A stretch of DNA of 64,000 nucleotides from an uncultured Gammaproteobacteria bacterium (GCA_902509905.1 CABWZI010000001.1:1-64000), one strand, 5' to 3'; positions 53,133 through 63,667 are shown, counted from the stretch's first letter. The notes: a model not told the origin generated them from the sequence alone. Program-made: numbers and translations.

Positions 53133-54875
53133 ATGTCTAGTGAATCTGTATTAATTGATATCGAATCTGATTTTATGAGATCCCCCGAAAAGGTTATGCG
53201 CCTTGATAGAATGGGTTCTTCATTTCCTACTCGGCTGAGCTTCATGAGAACTCTCATTAGGCGGATGTCGAAGGAGAATTGGCAGTTTAAGAGGACGCTT
53301 CGAAAGGTTGATAAAGATGGATATGGCGTCAGTGTTTATTCTGCCATTACGCCAAAAAGAACTTATTCATTAATCGCATTCACTCAAGAGATACCTGCTG
53401 ACATGAGAACAGACAGGGTTATTGCTGAGGTATGGGATGCGACATTCAGTCTCTTTGACGGTGTGCCGACGCAAGAGGATATTGATTATTTAGCTGAAAA
53501 TACCCCCCTTCAAGAAGGCGGAAGATACAGGCCGAGTGAGCTTGTTTTGGCAAGAGCAAATAAAAGTCTAAGAGTCTTTGAAAATATAATTAGTGCTCTG
53601 GCTTCAGGTAATCAACCTGATATTGAGTTGATATCTTCGGTTGGCTACCTAATGAGAACGACTGCGGTCTATGGCAGCGGCAAATTTGGTTGTGCCGATA
53701 GAGCAAAGATTGCGGATCGACCTGAGTGCAGAGCACCATTTCAAATTGAATTATTGGCAGTCTATTTGATTCGATGGTTTACTATTGATTTGGTTGAAGA
53801 GCTTGCTAAGGAAAGAGGCGGAAAGCAGGCAGTTCGTTTGGATCAAAACATTAGTAGGTTCATTGGTGTTGGAAACTCAACTGGACTCGGGATGGCACCT
53901 TTTTTACTGAAGCATCCAACCCTCATTCACAACTGGGTTGTTGCGAAAGAAACAGCATTAGCAAGAGTCAGGTCTATTGAAACTGCATTACCAGGAACCC
54001 TCGAGGTTTTCCTAAAGTCTCTGCTTCAGGCGAGTCAACATATTGATGAATGGAGTGTTGCCGATGACGTTCAAACAGCAAGAATTACTTGCCTAACTGA
54101 TGAAATACAATCGCTCAGAATGTGGTGTGAAGATGAGTCAAATATTTTTAGACCTTACCCATGGAATGGAATTTATCAGTTCGTTGAGGACAACTTTTCT
54201 CTGGAGTGCCAAGAGATGATTGTTTCATTAATAATTGAGCCTCATGGCTCAATTGTGGATGACCTTGCAGACACAATGTCGACAACTACAATACCCAAAT
54301 TTAAGGCAGCTATGAGCTTGGCTCAACTTAAGGAAGTTGTTGCTGATGCATACAAATGGGCAACAACTATTGATTTTAGTTTAGAAGAATCCCAGCACCA
54401 CTTTTGGTATTACTCAGAGGATAAATTAGAGCCAAGATTTGGATCGAAGGGTGTTGATGATGGCGTTGATCAAGAAATGCCGCTTGCAATTGGTCGAGAT
54501 GTTCATGACTTAAATGAGGTATTGGCAACCACCGATGAAGATATGCCGATAGGTGAATTTGCAATGAATTATCCTCATTTCAGACATATTATTCGCCGAA
54601 TTCAGAATACTTTTGAAAGACCTTATTCTGAAGTTCAAGATAATTTACTCAGTGAGTCTATGAGGCCGTTAGACTTATTGCGATTCAAATTGGCATTCTT
54701 TGGTGCCTCAAAGTTTGATCCAAAGTCTGATCTCTGGACTCGCATTTCGATGTATCAGGGCGCTCCACTACCAGAGCAAATTCAAGATCCAAACCATGAC
54801 TGCTGGTCTTTTCCAATTGCTGGGCGTTCTCAGTCTTACCCATGCATTAGTTGTTCATGCCAAAAAGCGATTTAA
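53133..54875 (+). CDS. Conserved-looking protein of unknown function
   Basis: I do not recognise this 580-residue protein. It has no signal peptide or clear membrane helix. Visible features are an Arg-rich N-terminal region (RTLIRRMSKENWQFKRTLRK), GSGKFGCADR, RECRAPF-like GCADRAKIADRPECRAPFQI, MAPFLLKHPTLIHNWVVAKE and a C-terminal cysteine cluster SYPCISCSCQKAI. ATG 53133 is preferred to 53112, because the latter would start inside the M19 gene. Its end overlaps the DUF3726-like gene by 19 bases. The pairing suggests a joint role with that protein in the same catabolic pathway. Confidence 0.75.
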   Translation: MSSESVLIDIESDFMRSPEKVMRLDRMGSSFPTRLSFMRTLIRRMSKENWQFKRTLRKVDKDGYGVSVYSAITPKRTYSLIAFTQEIPADMRTDRVIAEVWDATFSLFDGVPTQEDIDYLAENTPLQEGGRYRPSELVLARANKSLRVFENIISALASGNQPDIELISSVGYLMRTTAVYGSGKFGCADRAKIADRPECRAPFQIELLAVYLIRWFTIDLVEELAKERGGKQAVRLDQNISRFIGVGNSTGLGMAPFLLKHPTLIHNWVVAKETALARVRSIETALPGTLEVFLKSLLQASQHIDEWSVADDVQTARITCLTDEIQSLRMWCEDESNIFRPYPWNGIYQFVEDNFSLECQEMIVSLIIEPHGSIVDDLADTMSTTTIPKFKAAMSLAQLKEVVADAYKWATTIDFSLEESQHHFWYYSEDKLEPRFGSKGVDDGVDQEMPLAIGRDVHDLNEVLATTDEDMPIGEFAMNYPHFRHIIRRIQNTFERPYSEVQDNLLSESMRPLDLLRFKLAFFGASKFDPKSDLWTRISMYQGAPLPEQIQDPNHDCWSFPIAGRSQSYPCISCSCQKAI

Positions 54876-55588
54876 CGATTTCGTTAAACGAAGTTCTGTT
54901 TTATTTCACTCGTGCCGGGTTTGGTGTTAAAGCACCTATTGGTGTTTCAGAAGATTTTGCAAGAAGTAATATTTGGGCTGCACAAAATGGCTTTGATCCA
55001 TCCGAGTGCAGTATTCTAGCGCTGGATAATCTTGATCTAAAAAAAAGTAGTCTCTCAATCAAATTTGAAAAAAATAGTAAGAGTAGTCATCTTTTTTGCA
55101 CAGAAGAAAAGGTATTGTCATCTTTAGAGGCTTCAGTAAGCTGTGTTGACTGGATTGAATTCAATGGCCTTGATGGTGAGTTAAAAATTTCCAATGTCGA
55201 CTGCCCTTTTCTCATTATTGCCTCTCTTGGAGCGAGCCAGTGTTCAGGGGTCAAGGCGTCTTGGACAGATCAAGACAACAACAGTTTTGAAGTAAATTTC
55301 ATTGATGATAGTAAATGGGAAATGATCTCTTCATCAGAGACTTCAATAGAGTTGAGCCATTATGCTGATGTTTATATTTCCTCTTTGGATGCTGTTAAAT
55401 CTAAGATTCAAAATGGAAAAAACAAAACATTTAATCTTGAAAATGAAAAGCTAAAAGTCCTGAACAATGGAGTCAAAGTTGGAGAAAAATGGCCAGAAAT
55501 CTATGAGTATTTTTCTCGATGTCTCGTTAAATCAAGCGCTGAATCAAGAGCTTCTGGTGCAGGCGCAGGTCTAGTCGATACTGACTAA
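54857..55588 (+). CDS. DUF3726-like protein
   Basis: A 243-residue protein. The start LTISLNEVLFYFTRAGFGVK followed by GVSEDFARSNIWAAQNGF matches what I recall of DUF3726, a family of unknown function in marine proteobacteria. The rest is mostly beta with no known motif; the end is SSAESRASGAGAGLVDTD. ATG 54857 is preferred over TTG 54851. It overlaps the upstream unknown gene by 19 bases and ends one base before the convergent sdaA stop. Confidence 0.65.
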   Translation: MPKSDLTISLNEVLFYFTRAGFGVKAPIGVSEDFARSNIWAAQNGFDPSECSILALDNLDLKKSSLSIKFEKNSKSSHLFCTEEKVLSSLEASVSCVDWIEFNGLDGELKISNVDCPFLIIASLGASQCSGVKASWTDQDNNSFEVNFIDDSKWEMISSSETSIELSHYADVYISSLDAVKSKIQNGKNKTFNLENEKLKVLNNGVKVGEKWPEIYEYFSRCLVKSSAESRASGAGAGLVDTD

Positions 55589-55589
55589 A

Positions 55590-56969
55590 TTAGCACTCAA
55601 TAAAGCTTACTGCTAAACCGCCGAGAGAGGTCTCTTTATACTTGTTAGACATATCAAGGCCTGTCCTCTTCATGGCTGCAATGCATTGATCCAGGGATAT
55701 TAAGTGCTCACCGCTCTCTCTTAAGGAGAGTGAGCTTGCTGTATAGGCTTTAACCGCTCCAAAGCCATTTCTTTCAATACATGGAACCTGAACAAGTCCC
55801 TTTACTGGATCACAAGTCATACCGATATGATGTTCAAGAGCCATCTCAGCAGCATTTTCAATTTGTTCACTTGTGCCACCTCTTGCAGCGCACAACCCTG
55901 CGGCTGCCATAGATGATGCAGAGCCAACCTCACCCTGACACCCAACTTCCGCTCCAGAAATTGAACTATTATGTTTGATTAGGCCACCAATAGCAGAGGC
56001 TGATAAAAGGAATTGCCTGATTTGCTCTGGCGTAGCTGCCTTGTGCTTGTAGTAATAGTATAAAGTCGCCGGTACAACCCCAGCAGCACCATTAGTAGGA
56101 GCTGTAACAACCATATGTCCAGCAGCATTTTCTTCATTAACAGCCATGGCATATGCGCACAGCCAATCGCTAGAGCCAGCATTTTCTTTATCATTTTGAA
56201 GGCTCTCATGTAATTGCTTTGCTCGCCTTTTGGTATTCAGTCCTCCAGGCAAAATCCCCTCAGTTGTTAGGCCTCTCTCAACACAGGTTTTCATTGCATT
56301 CCAAATTTTGTCTAGCTCTTGATTTAGTATCTTTTCCGGAATATTTTCTAGCTCATTGGCTTGCTTCATTTCCCAAATTGTTTTGTTATGTTCTTTTGAC
56401 ATTTCAAGCATTTGATCTGAATTGTCAAATGGGAATGGATAAGCTGAACTTGGCTCTGCAGCAATTGGTGCTTCAACATTATCAATTTCTTCTAACGTAG
56501 ATATAAAGCCACCTCCTATTGAAAAATAGGTGTTTGAAATTAGCAGGTTATCAGATTTATCGAGTAGTTCAAAAACAATACCATTTGGGTGTTGTTTTAA
56601 TGAGTTGCGAGTATCGAAAATAATATCTTCTTCAGCAAAGAAGTTTGCTTGCATATCATCATTAATTTCTATAGTCTTTGAATTCCATGTTCGGTCAATG
56701 ACCTCATCCATATTCTCATCAATTATGGTATTTGGGAGGTAGCCATGAAGGCCTAATACGACTGCCCTATCGGTAGCATGACCGACACCAGTATAGGCTA
56801 ATGAATCTTTTAAAGTGCATCTAACATGATAGCCATTGTTGCTAGGATTTGTATCAATAAAATGACGCACATCACTTAGAAATGCATTAGCCGCAACCAT
56901 AGGACCCATAGTATGAGAACTGGAGGGACCAATGCCAACTTTAAATAGGTCTAAAACACTGATAAACAT
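55590..56969 (-). CDS. sdaA: L-serine dehydratase
   Basis: A 459-residue single-chain L-serine ammonia-lyase (serine to pyruvate plus ammonia). The start FISVLDLFKVGIGPSSSHTM is characteristic and supports ATG 56969 rather than the ATG 30 bases upstream. Iron-sulfur cluster cysteines are seen in VGCQGEVGSASSMAAAGLCA and MTCDPVKGLVQVPCIERNG. It would use serine made from glycine by SHMT together with the glycine cleavage genes downstream. It converges on the DUF3726-like gene. Confidence 0.96.
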   Translation of the reverse strand: MFISVLDLFKVGIGPSSSHTMGPMVAANAFLSDVRHFIDTNPSNNGYHVRCTLKDSLAYTGVGHATDRAVVLGLHGYLPNTIIDENMDEVIDRTWNSKTIEINDDMQANFFAEEDIIFDTRNSLKQHPNGIVFELLDKSDNLLISNTYFSIGGGFISTLEEIDNVEAPIAAEPSSAYPFPFDNSDQMLEMSKEHNKTIWEMKQANELENIPEKILNQELDKIWNAMKTCVERGLTTEGILPGGLNTKRRAKQLHESLQNDKENAGSSDWLCAYAMAVNEENAAGHMVVTAPTNGAAGVVPATLYYYYKHKAATPEQIRQFLLSASAIGGLIKHNSSISGAEVGCQGEVGSASSMAAAGLCAARGGTSEQIENAAEMALEHHIGMTCDPVKGLVQVPCIERNGFGAVKAYTASSLSLRESGEHLISLDQCIAAMKRTGLDMSNKYKETSLGGLAVSFIEC

Positions 56970-57133
56970 GGTAAATTTAATGACACAAAAAATTGCCATT
57001 CTACATTATGAAATAAACTCTAGCCATTAAAAAATTCACTAAATGTTGAATTGTTTTAGAGCACTTTTATCATCAAGTAATTAACTATAATACAAACACT
57101 AACTCCATATTTTATTGACAAATAAGCTACAAA

Positions 57134-58138
57134 ATGAATGACCATTTAAATCGACTTCATAGCCTTCTTGATAGATTTCATGCTGGAAATGAAAAAGCTA
57201 GTCATTCTGAGGCTCAGCCTAGTGAGTCAGATCAGTTAGCAGCTTATATCGTTTGGCATGATATTGAGCCAATGATACCCGAGCGAACTTATAGTATTGA
57301 TTTTCAGACTGAGAGTACAACTGTCCAAGTAACTGATCTTAGCTTTAAAATTGATGTCAATTCACTAAGTCAGCTTGCAGCCAAAAAGTTGGAGCAAGAT
57401 GAGATTGGTTATTGTAAGCTGTCCCTGGGTCAGAGAGTTTCTTTTGATACATACTCTAGCAATCAAAAAACAGGCTTTTTTACAGTTTTGGATACATTTA
57501 ACAATTCGATTATTGGCGTAGGATTAATTGATTTTTCTTTAAGGCGCGCTCAAAATATCAGCTGGCATAAAACAAATATTACACAAGAGACTCGTTCTAA
57601 AAATAAACAGCAAAAGCCATGCGTTTTATGGTTTACAGGGCTTTCAGGTTCAGGAAAATCAACTATTGCCGACGAACTTGAGAAAAAACTCCATGAGCTT
57701 GGGAAGCATACAATGCTTCTCGATGGTGATAATGTTCGTCATGGCTTGAATAAAGATTTAGGATTTACAGACCAAGATAGAGTTGAGAATATTCGCAGAA
57801 TTGCAGAAGTTTCAAAACTCATGGTTTCTTCTGGATTAATTACTATAGTTTCATTTATATCACCATTTCGTTCTGAGCGTTTAATGGCGAGGAAATTATT
57901 TAACGATGGTGAGTTTATTGAAATTTTTATTGATACTCCAATTGAAGTTTGTGAAGCTAGAGACTCTAAAGGACTCTATAAAAAAGCAAGAGCTGGACAA
58001 TTAAAAAATTTCACAGGTATTGACTCCGATTATGAGGAACCTGAAATGTCAGAAATTGTTCTTCAAAATAGTGACGCAAATATTGATGATCTTGTGAATA
58101 ACATTCTTGATTATCTTAGAACAAACTCAAATATATAA
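57134..58138 (+). CDS. Adenylylsulfate (APS) kinase with N-terminal CysN domain III, no GTPase domain
   Basis: A 334-residue protein. Residues about 163-334 are an APS kinase with P-loop GLSGSGKS (169-176), the LLDGDNVRHGLNKDLGFTDQ motif and VSFISPFRSERLMAR. Residues about 35-150 look like the C-terminal beta-barrel of CysN (AYIVWHDIEPMIPERTYSID, FKIDVNSLSQLAAKKLEQ, GVGLIDFSLRRAQNISW). A full CysNC protein would have a GTPase domain of about 300 residues before this. Here it is absent and nothing like it lies upstream. It forms PAPS from APS. Confidence 0.88.
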   Translation: MNDHLNRLHSLLDRFHAGNEKASHSEAQPSESDQLAAYIVWHDIEPMIPERTYSIDFQTESTTVQVTDLSFKIDVNSLSQLAAKKLEQDEIGYCKLSLGQRVSFDTYSSNQKTGFFTVLDTFNNSIIGVGLIDFSLRRAQNISWHKTNITQETRSKNKQQKPCVLWFTGLSGSGKSTIADELEKKLHELGKHTMLLDGDNVRHGLNKDLGFTDQDRVENIRRIAEVSKLMVSSGLITIVSFISPFRSERLMARKLFNDGEFIEIFIDTPIEVCEARDSKGLYKKARAGQLKNFTGIDSDYEEPEMSEIVLQNSDANIDDLVNNILDYLRTNSNI

Positions 58139-58169
58139 TAATTAATTAACTATTTAATTAGCACCTACA

Positions 58170-59108
58170 ATGGCAATATTATTAGCATCCACTGATTTCT
58201 GGGAAGATATGGAGGTTTGGTCTAGTGGCCTTCAAGAGGCTATGCCAGAGATGGATGTTAGAGTCTATCCGGATGAGGGGGACGTTAATGATATCGAGTA
58301 TGCAGTCGTCTGGAAACATCCAAGAGGAATTCTTACAAGATACCCGAATTTAAAAGCAATCCTATCATTAGGTGCAGGAGTGGACCACGTCATTAGTGAT
58401 CCTGAATTGCCCGACGGGCTTCCTATAGTTCGCCTGGTCGATAAAAAATTAACCCATGAAATGATCCTTCATTCTCTGCACTGGGTTTTGCATTTTCATA
58501 GTGACCAGTATCTTTATAGAATTCAGCAACAAAGTCGTGAATGGATTCAGCAAAGCTCAGTGCAATCAGAAGATCGTACTATTGGAATCATGGGTCTAGG
58601 AAACATTGGCAAGGCAATTGGCGACTCACTTATTAATTTAGACTTTAAGGTGATTGGTTGGGGCGCAAGTCCAAAAAGTTCACTTGGGGAAATTGAATAT
58701 TATTATGGCCAGGAGCAGCTATCTGGGTTTCTTAGTCAAACTGATATACTCATTAATGTCCTGCCATTAACTGAAAATACTAAAAATATATTGACCAAAT
58801 CTGAGCTTAGTTATCTTCCTAAAGGCTCGTTCATCATTAACATCGGAAGGGGCGGTATTATTAATGAGAATGACCTATTATTTATATTAGATACAGGGCA
58901 CATAGCTGCTGCAGCTTTGGACGTATTCGCAGAGGAGCCACTCCCTGAAAATAATTCACTTTGGGAACATCCTTCTGTCTATGTGACTCCTCACATAGCG
59001 GGTCAAAGCAACCCTAGCTCTGCGGCAAAAACAATTGCTGAAAATATTAGACTTGTAGAAAAGGGTCAAGACCCCTATCCCATCTATAGCTTGAATAGTG
59101 GGTATTAG
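58170..59108 (+). CDS. D-isomer 2-hydroxyacid dehydrogenase (GhrA-type glyoxylate/hydroxypyruvate reductase)
   Basis: A 312-residue protein with the cofactor motif IGIMGLGNIGKAIGDSLINL and active-site region INIGRGGIINENDLLF, then DVFAEEPLP and YVTPHIAGQSNP with the catalytic His. GhrA reduces glyoxylate and hydroxypyruvate with NADPH. The position just before the glycine cleavage genes fits glyoxylate/serine metabolism, but 31 bases downstream of the APS kinase it may simply be its operon mate. Confidence 0.85.
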   Translation: MAILLASTDFWEDMEVWSSGLQEAMPEMDVRVYPDEGDVNDIEYAVVWKHPRGILTRYPNLKAILSLGAGVDHVISDPELPDGLPIVRLVDKKLTHEMILHSLHWVLHFHSDQYLYRIQQQSREWIQQSSVQSEDRTIGIMGLGNIGKAIGDSLINLDFKVIGWGASPKSSLGEIEYYYGQEQLSGFLSQTDILINVLPLTENTKNILTKSELSYLPKGSFIINIGRGGIINENDLLFILDTGHIAAAALDVFAEEPLPENNSLWEHPSVYVTPHIAGQSNPSSAAKTIAENIRLVEKGQDPYPIYSLNSGY

Positions 59109-59197
59109 TCAAATCTGTGTCTAGCTAAATTACTTTACAAAATTTGATTCTAAATTAGAAGATTTACTTTTAGTTTCTAGTAATCAATTTATTTATA

Positions 59198-59246
59198 TGA
59201 ATTCATGGGCAATTGAATTCAACTAAAAAGACTAATCTTATATAAT
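59198..59246 (+). promoter_or_regulatory. Promoter region of the gcv operon with two TGAATTCA palindromes
   Basis: The palindrome TGAATTCA occurs at 59198-59205 and again at 59214-59221, 16 bases apart. A -10 box TATAAT (59241-59246) lies 19 bases downstream of the second copy and 24 bases before the likely gcvT ATG. The second palindrome overlaps the expected -35 position. Two equally spaced copies suggest a dimeric regulator. No glycine riboswitch is seen here. Confidence 0.4.
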
Positions 59247-59270
59247 ATTGTTTTTTTGAGACAAAATCTA

Positions 59271-60395
59271 ATGTCTATTGGAAGTGAAATAAGAATAACT
59301 CCATTCCATCAAATGCATGTTGATGCAGGCGCAAAAATGGTTCCTTTTGCGGGCTATGAAATGCCTGTGAGTTACCCCCTTGGAATAAAAAAAGAGCACA
59401 ATCACACAAGGGAAAGGGCTGGGCTGTTTGACGTATCTCACATGGGACAAATTAGATTATCTGGTGAGCATGCAATGAGTGCCTTGGAGTCATTAGTTCC
59501 AGTTGACATTATTGATTTGCCCTTAATGAAGACGCGCTACGCCCTTTTCACAAGTGAAAATGGTGGCGTATTGGATGATCTCATGGTTACAAATCTTGGA
59601 GATAACACTTTATTTCTAGTTGTCAATGCCGCATGTAAATATGATGACTATGAGCATTTAAAGCGCCACCTGGGTTCAAGCTGTGAATTAGATTTACATG
59701 ATGATTTAGCTTTGTTGGCCTTGCAAGGTCCAAAAGCTAATAAGGTTTTAAGTGAACTTGCTCCTTCGGTCAAAGAGATGACATTTATGACTGCTAAGCA
59801 GGTGATGATTAATGAAATCGATTGTTTCATTACGCGCTCTGGATATACAGGAGAGGATGGTTTTGAAATCTCAGTGTCAAATCAAGATGCTGAAAGCCTT
59901 GCAGATATTTTATTGTCAAGTGAAGAGGTTGAATGGATAGGATTGGGTGCAAGAGATTCATTACGTCTTGAAGCAGGCTTATCTCTCTATGGGCATGAAC
60001 TTGATACTAACCACAGTCCAGTTGAGTCCTCCTTAAACTGGGCGCTTTCAAAAGTAAGAAGGCTAGGTGAAGAGCGCGAGGGTAATTATTTAGGCGATAA
60101 TATTATTTTAAAGCAACTTGAAAATGGTTCTGATACGAAAGTAGTCGGCTTACTTCCAGAAGGAAGGATGCCGGTTAGAGATGGAGCAATAATTCAAGAT
60201 GAAAATGGAACTCAAGTTGGATATGTCACAAGTGGGGGTTTTGGCCCAACTTTAAATAAGCCAATATCTATAGCAAGACTAGAGACAAAAGTATCAAATA
60301 GCCAGTCCAAACTTTTTGCGCTGGTCAGAGAGAAGAAAATAGCAGTCGAGATTATAAAACTGCCATTTGTTAAACACAACTATTACAGAGGTTAA
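59271..60395 (+). CDS. gcvT: Aminomethyltransferase (glycine cleavage T protein)
   Basis: A 374-residue T protein using ATG 59271. It begins MSIGSEIRITPFHQMHVDAG and has FDVSHMGQIRLSG, LALLALQGPKANKVL, RSGYTGEDGFEISV and a C-terminal VGYVTSGGFGPTLNKPI. It transfers the methylene group to tetrahydrofolate. An upstream in-frame TTG (59256) is less likely. It is 19 bases before gcvH and starts the gcvTHP operon. Confidence 0.97.
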   Translation: MSIGSEIRITPFHQMHVDAGAKMVPFAGYEMPVSYPLGIKKEHNHTRERAGLFDVSHMGQIRLSGEHAMSALESLVPVDIIDLPLMKTRYALFTSENGGVLDDLMVTNLGDNTLFLVVNAACKYDDYEHLKRHLGSSCELDLHDDLALLALQGPKANKVLSELAPSVKEMTFMTAKQVMINEIDCFITRSGYTGEDGFEISVSNQDAESLADILLSSEEVEWIGLGARDSLRLEAGLSLYGHELDTNHSPVESSLNWALSKVRRLGEEREGNYLGDNIILKQLENGSDTKVVGLLPEGRMPVRDGAIIQDENGTQVGYVTSGGFGPTLNKPISIARLETKVSNSQSKLFALVREKKIAVEIIKLPFVKHNYYRG

Positions 60396-60414
60396 ACATT
60401 AATAAGGAGAAGTA

Positions 60415-60786
60415 ATGAGTATTAAGTATTCTGAAGATCATGAATGGGTTGATGCTAAAGAAGATGATTTAGTAGTAATTGGAATCACGGATTTTGCTCA
60501 AGAGCAATTAGGTGATTTGGTTTATGTTGAGCTGCCTGAGGTTGGTGATGAGTGCACAAAGGGTGAAAATATATCTGTCATTGAATCAGTGAAAGCTGCT
60601 TCTGATCTGGTTGCACCTGTTTCTGGCTCAATTATTGAGGTGAACAGCAGATTAGAGGATGAGCCAGAGATTGTGACTGAGGATTCAATGGGCGAAGGTT
60701 GGTTTATTAAGGTTAAGTTATCAGACCCAGCAGAGCTTGATGAGTTGATGGATGAAGAGGCATACAACGCATTTATTGAAGAATAG
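60415..60786 (+). CDS. gcvH: Glycine cleavage system H protein
   Basis: A 123-residue lipoyl carrier. The lipoylated lysine is Lys60 in [11 protein letters not shown]. The start [13 protein letters not shown] and the [20 protein letters not shown] segment are typical. A good AAGGAG ribosome binding site precedes ATG 60415. It carries the aminomethyl group between GcvP, GcvT and the L protein. Confidence 0.98.
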   Translation: MSIKYSEDHEWVDAKEDDLVVIGITDFAQEQLGDLVYVELPEVGDECTKGENISVIESVKAASDLVAPVSGSIIEVNSRLEDEPEIVTEDSMGEGWFIKVKLSDPAELDELMDEEAYNAFIEE

Positions 60787-60808
60787 AAGAACTGAAAGAG
60801 AGAAGTTA

Positions 60809-63661
60809 ATGAAGGATAAGATTGAAGATTTATTGAATAATGACGCTTTTACCAATAGGCATATTGGATCATCAAGCGCACAAAAAAATCAAATGCTCGA
60901 TTATCTTGGTTTTGATAACTTAGATAAATTAATTGATGAAATAGTGCCAGATGTTATTCGTCGAAAAGAGCCAATGAATATTGCTGATGGGATGTCAGAG
61001 CTTGCTGCACTTAAACAGCTAAGAAATCTAGCAAGAATGAATATTCGATACAAGTCTTTCATCGGTCAGGGCTATTACAATTCAATCACCCCTCCAGTCA
61101 TTCAGCGAAATGTTGAAGAAAATCCAGCTTGGTACACTTCTTATACGCCCTATCAGCCTGAGATTTCTCAAGGCCGTCTTGAGGCATTAATGAACTATCA
61201 AACCATGGTTTCAGATTTAACTGGTATGGATTTAGCCAACGCCTCCATGCTTGATGAGGCGACTGCTTGCGCTGAAGCAATGACATTGAGTCATCGCGTT
61301 AGCAAGTCAAAAAGTAATGTTTTTTTTGTTGCAAATGATTGTTACGCCCAGAACCTTGAGGTTATTAAGACAAGAGCAGAGCCATTGAACATTGAAATAG
61401 TTTTTGGTGATCCTCTAGTTGATTTAAAAGGTCTTGATTGTTTTGGTGTTCTGCTTCAGTATCCAAATACCTATGGGGCTTTTAGTGACTATTCAAAATT
61501 GATAGACTCTATTCATGAAAAAAAGGCACTTGTTACTGTGAGTGCGGATCTGCTTGCATTAACTCTGCTTAAACCACCTGGTGAAATGGGCGCAGATATT
61601 GTGGTTGGGAATACTCAGAGGTTTGGAGTTCCAATTGGGTATGGCGGCCCTCATGCTGCTTATATGTCGACTAGAGACAAATTCAAACGTTCTATGCCAG
61701 GCAGAATTATTGGTGCGTCAGTTGATACAAAGGGAAGGCTTGCTTATCGATTGGCACTGCAAACTAGAGAGCAACATATACGCCGAGAGAAAGCGACAAG
61801 TAACATTTGTACTGCTCAAGCACTATTAGCTATTATGGCTAGTATGTATGCAGTCTATCATGGTCCAGAGGGACTTAGAAACATAGCGCGTCGTATTTAT
61901 AAATATGCCAGTGTTTTTGCTGATGGCATGAAAGATATGGGATTTAATGTCATTAATGACTCTTATTTCGACACCCTCTCTATTGAAGTTAAAAATTCAG
62001 ATGCAGTAGTGATGCAAGCTGAAAAAAATGGCTACAACATTAATGTATTCAGTAAAACCCTTGTCTCAGTTTCATTTGATGAGCTCAGTACTCCTGAAGA
62101 CATAGAGTTCTTATGGAGAATTTTCAATACTGAGTCTGAATTGAGCGCACAGTTATTATTTGAAAAAAATAAATCAAAAATCAAAAAGAATTTAAAGAGG
62201 GAATCTGATTTTCTGACGCATGATGTTTTTAATACTTATCGCTCGGAAACCAACATGATGAGATATATTCGTTATCTGGGAGATAAAGATATCGCACTCG
62301 ATCGTTCTATGATTCCGTTGGGCTCTTGCACAATGAAACTGAACGCAGCAGCAGAATTGATTCCAGTGAGTTGGCCAGAATTTTCTCAAATTCATCCCGC
62401 TGTTCCTATGAACCAGGTGATTGGTTACCAGCAAATGATTAGTGAGCTTGAGGAGATGTTGTGTGAGGCGACTGGTTATTCAGCAATTTCACTTCAGCCC
62501 AACTCTGGTGCGCAAGGAGAGTATGCTGGATTAATTGCAATAAGAGGATATCATCGAAGCAGGGGTGATGAAAATCGAAATATCTGTTTGATTCCATCAT
62601 CAGCTCATGGCACAAATCCTGCTTCTGCTCAGATGGCTGGAATGAAAGTTATAGTGATTGATAGTACAGATGATGGCAATATTGATCTTGATGATTTAAG
62701 AGCAAAAACGAAAGAGCATGAAGAAAATCTAGCTGCAATAATGATTACATATCCTTCTACTCATGGTGTTTTTGAAAAAGATGTGAGAGAGGTATGTGAT
62801 ATTGTTCATGATGCAGGCGGCCAAGTATATATTGACGGCGCGAATATGAATGCTATGGTTGGGCTCTCTGCTCCAGGCGAGTTTGGCGGGGATGTTTCTC
62901 ACCTGAATCTTCACAAAACGTTTGCTATACCTCACGGTGGAGGGGGTCCGGGTGTCGGCCCAATTGGAGTGAAAGAACATCTTATAGATTTTTTACCAAG
63001 AACGCCACTCAATAATACTGATGTTGGTAGTATTTCAGGTGCCCCTTGGGGATCAGGCAGTATCCTCCCTATAAGTTGGATGTACATCGCAATGCTCGGA
63101 AAAGATGGCCTTTATGAGTCAACATGCAACGCTATCCTAAATGCAAACTATATCGCTAAGCGACTCGGGGAGCACTATCCGATTCTTTATAGTGATGAGA
63201 ATGGACGGATCGCACACGAGTGTATTATTGATATTAGACCGATTAAAGACTCAGTAGGAATAAGCGTTGATGATGTCGCTAAGCGTCTAATAGATTTTGG
63301 TTTTCATGCCCCTACAATGTCTTTTCCAGTTGCTGGAACGTTGATGATTGAGCCAACAGAGTCTGAGTCTTTGGATGAGCTTGATCGGTTCTGTGAGGCA
63401 ATGATTCAAATAAGAAAAGAAATCAAGAAGGTTGAGTCGGGTGAATATTCTACAGAAGATAATCCATTAATTAATTCGCCACACACTTTAGAAATGGTAA
63501 CATCAACCCAATGGGAGTTTTCGTATTCCAGGGAAGAGGCAGCATATCCTGTCGAGAGTTTAAGGCGAGTGAAGTACTGGCCGCCAGTTTCTAGAGTGGA
63601 TAATGTCTATGGTGATAAGAATTTAGTTTGTTCTTGTCCAAGTATTGAAGATTATAAGTAG
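60809..63661 (+). CDS. gcvP: Glycine dehydrogenase (decarboxylating), single-chain P protein
   Basis: A 950-residue single-chain P protein that decarboxylates glycine. PLP-binding Lys703 is in [20 protein letters not shown]. Both halves are present, including [19 protein letters not shown] at the start and [22 protein letters not shown] 60809 is preferred over an earlier in-frame ATG (60752) inside gcvH, because it gives the conserved start length. It lies 22 bases after gcvH. Confidence 0.97.
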   Translation: MKDKIEDLLNNDAFTNRHIGSSSAQKNQMLDYLGFDNLDKLIDEIVPDVIRRKEPMNIADGMSELAALKQLRNLARMNIRYKSFIGQGYYNSITPPVIQRNVEENPAWYTSYTPYQPEISQGRLEALMNYQTMVSDLTGMDLANASMLDEATACAEAMTLSHRVSKSKSNVFFVANDCYAQNLEVIKTRAEPLNIEIVFGDPLVDLKGLDCFGVLLQYPNTYGAFSDYSKLIDSIHEKKALVTVSADLLALTLLKPPGEMGADIVVGNTQRFGVPIGYGGPHAAYMSTRDKFKRSMPGRIIGASVDTKGRLAYRLALQTREQHIRREKATSNICTAQALLAIMASMYAVYHGPEGLRNIARRIYKYASVFADGMKDMGFNVINDSYFDTLSIEVKNSDAVVMQAEKNGYNINVFSKTLVSVSFDELSTPEDIEFLWRIFNTESELSAQLLFEKNKSKIKKNLKRESDFLTHDVFNTYRSETNMMRYIRYLGDKDIALDRSMIPLGSCTMKLNAAAELIPVSWPEFSQIHPAVPMNQVIGYQQMISELEEMLCEATGYSAISLQPNSGAQGEYAGLIAIRGYHRSRGDENRNICLIPSSAHGTNPASAQMAGMKVIVIDSTDDGNIDLDDLRAKTKEHEENLAAIMITYPSTHGVFEKDVREVCDIVHDAGGQVYIDGANMNAMVGLSAPGEFGGDVSHLNLHKTFAIPHGGGGPGVGPIGVKEHLIDFLPRTPLNNTDVGSISGAPWGSGSILPISWMYIAMLGKDGLYESTCNAILNANYIAKRLGEHYPILYSDENGRIAHECIIDIRPIKDSVGISVDDVAKRLIDFGFHAPTMSFPVAGTLMIEPTESESLDELDRFCEAMIQIRKEIKKVESGEYSTEDNPLINSPHTLEMVTSTQWEFSYSREEAAYPVESLRRVKYWPPVSRVDNVYGDKNLVCSCPSIEDYK

Positions 63662-63667
63662 ACTTTT

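Noticed and set aside
59109-59270. Possible glycine riboswitch ahead of gcvT
   Set aside because: The 162-base gap is AT-rich and shows no paired aptamer-like stems or conserved purine-rich loops; only short palindromes and a -10 box are visible.
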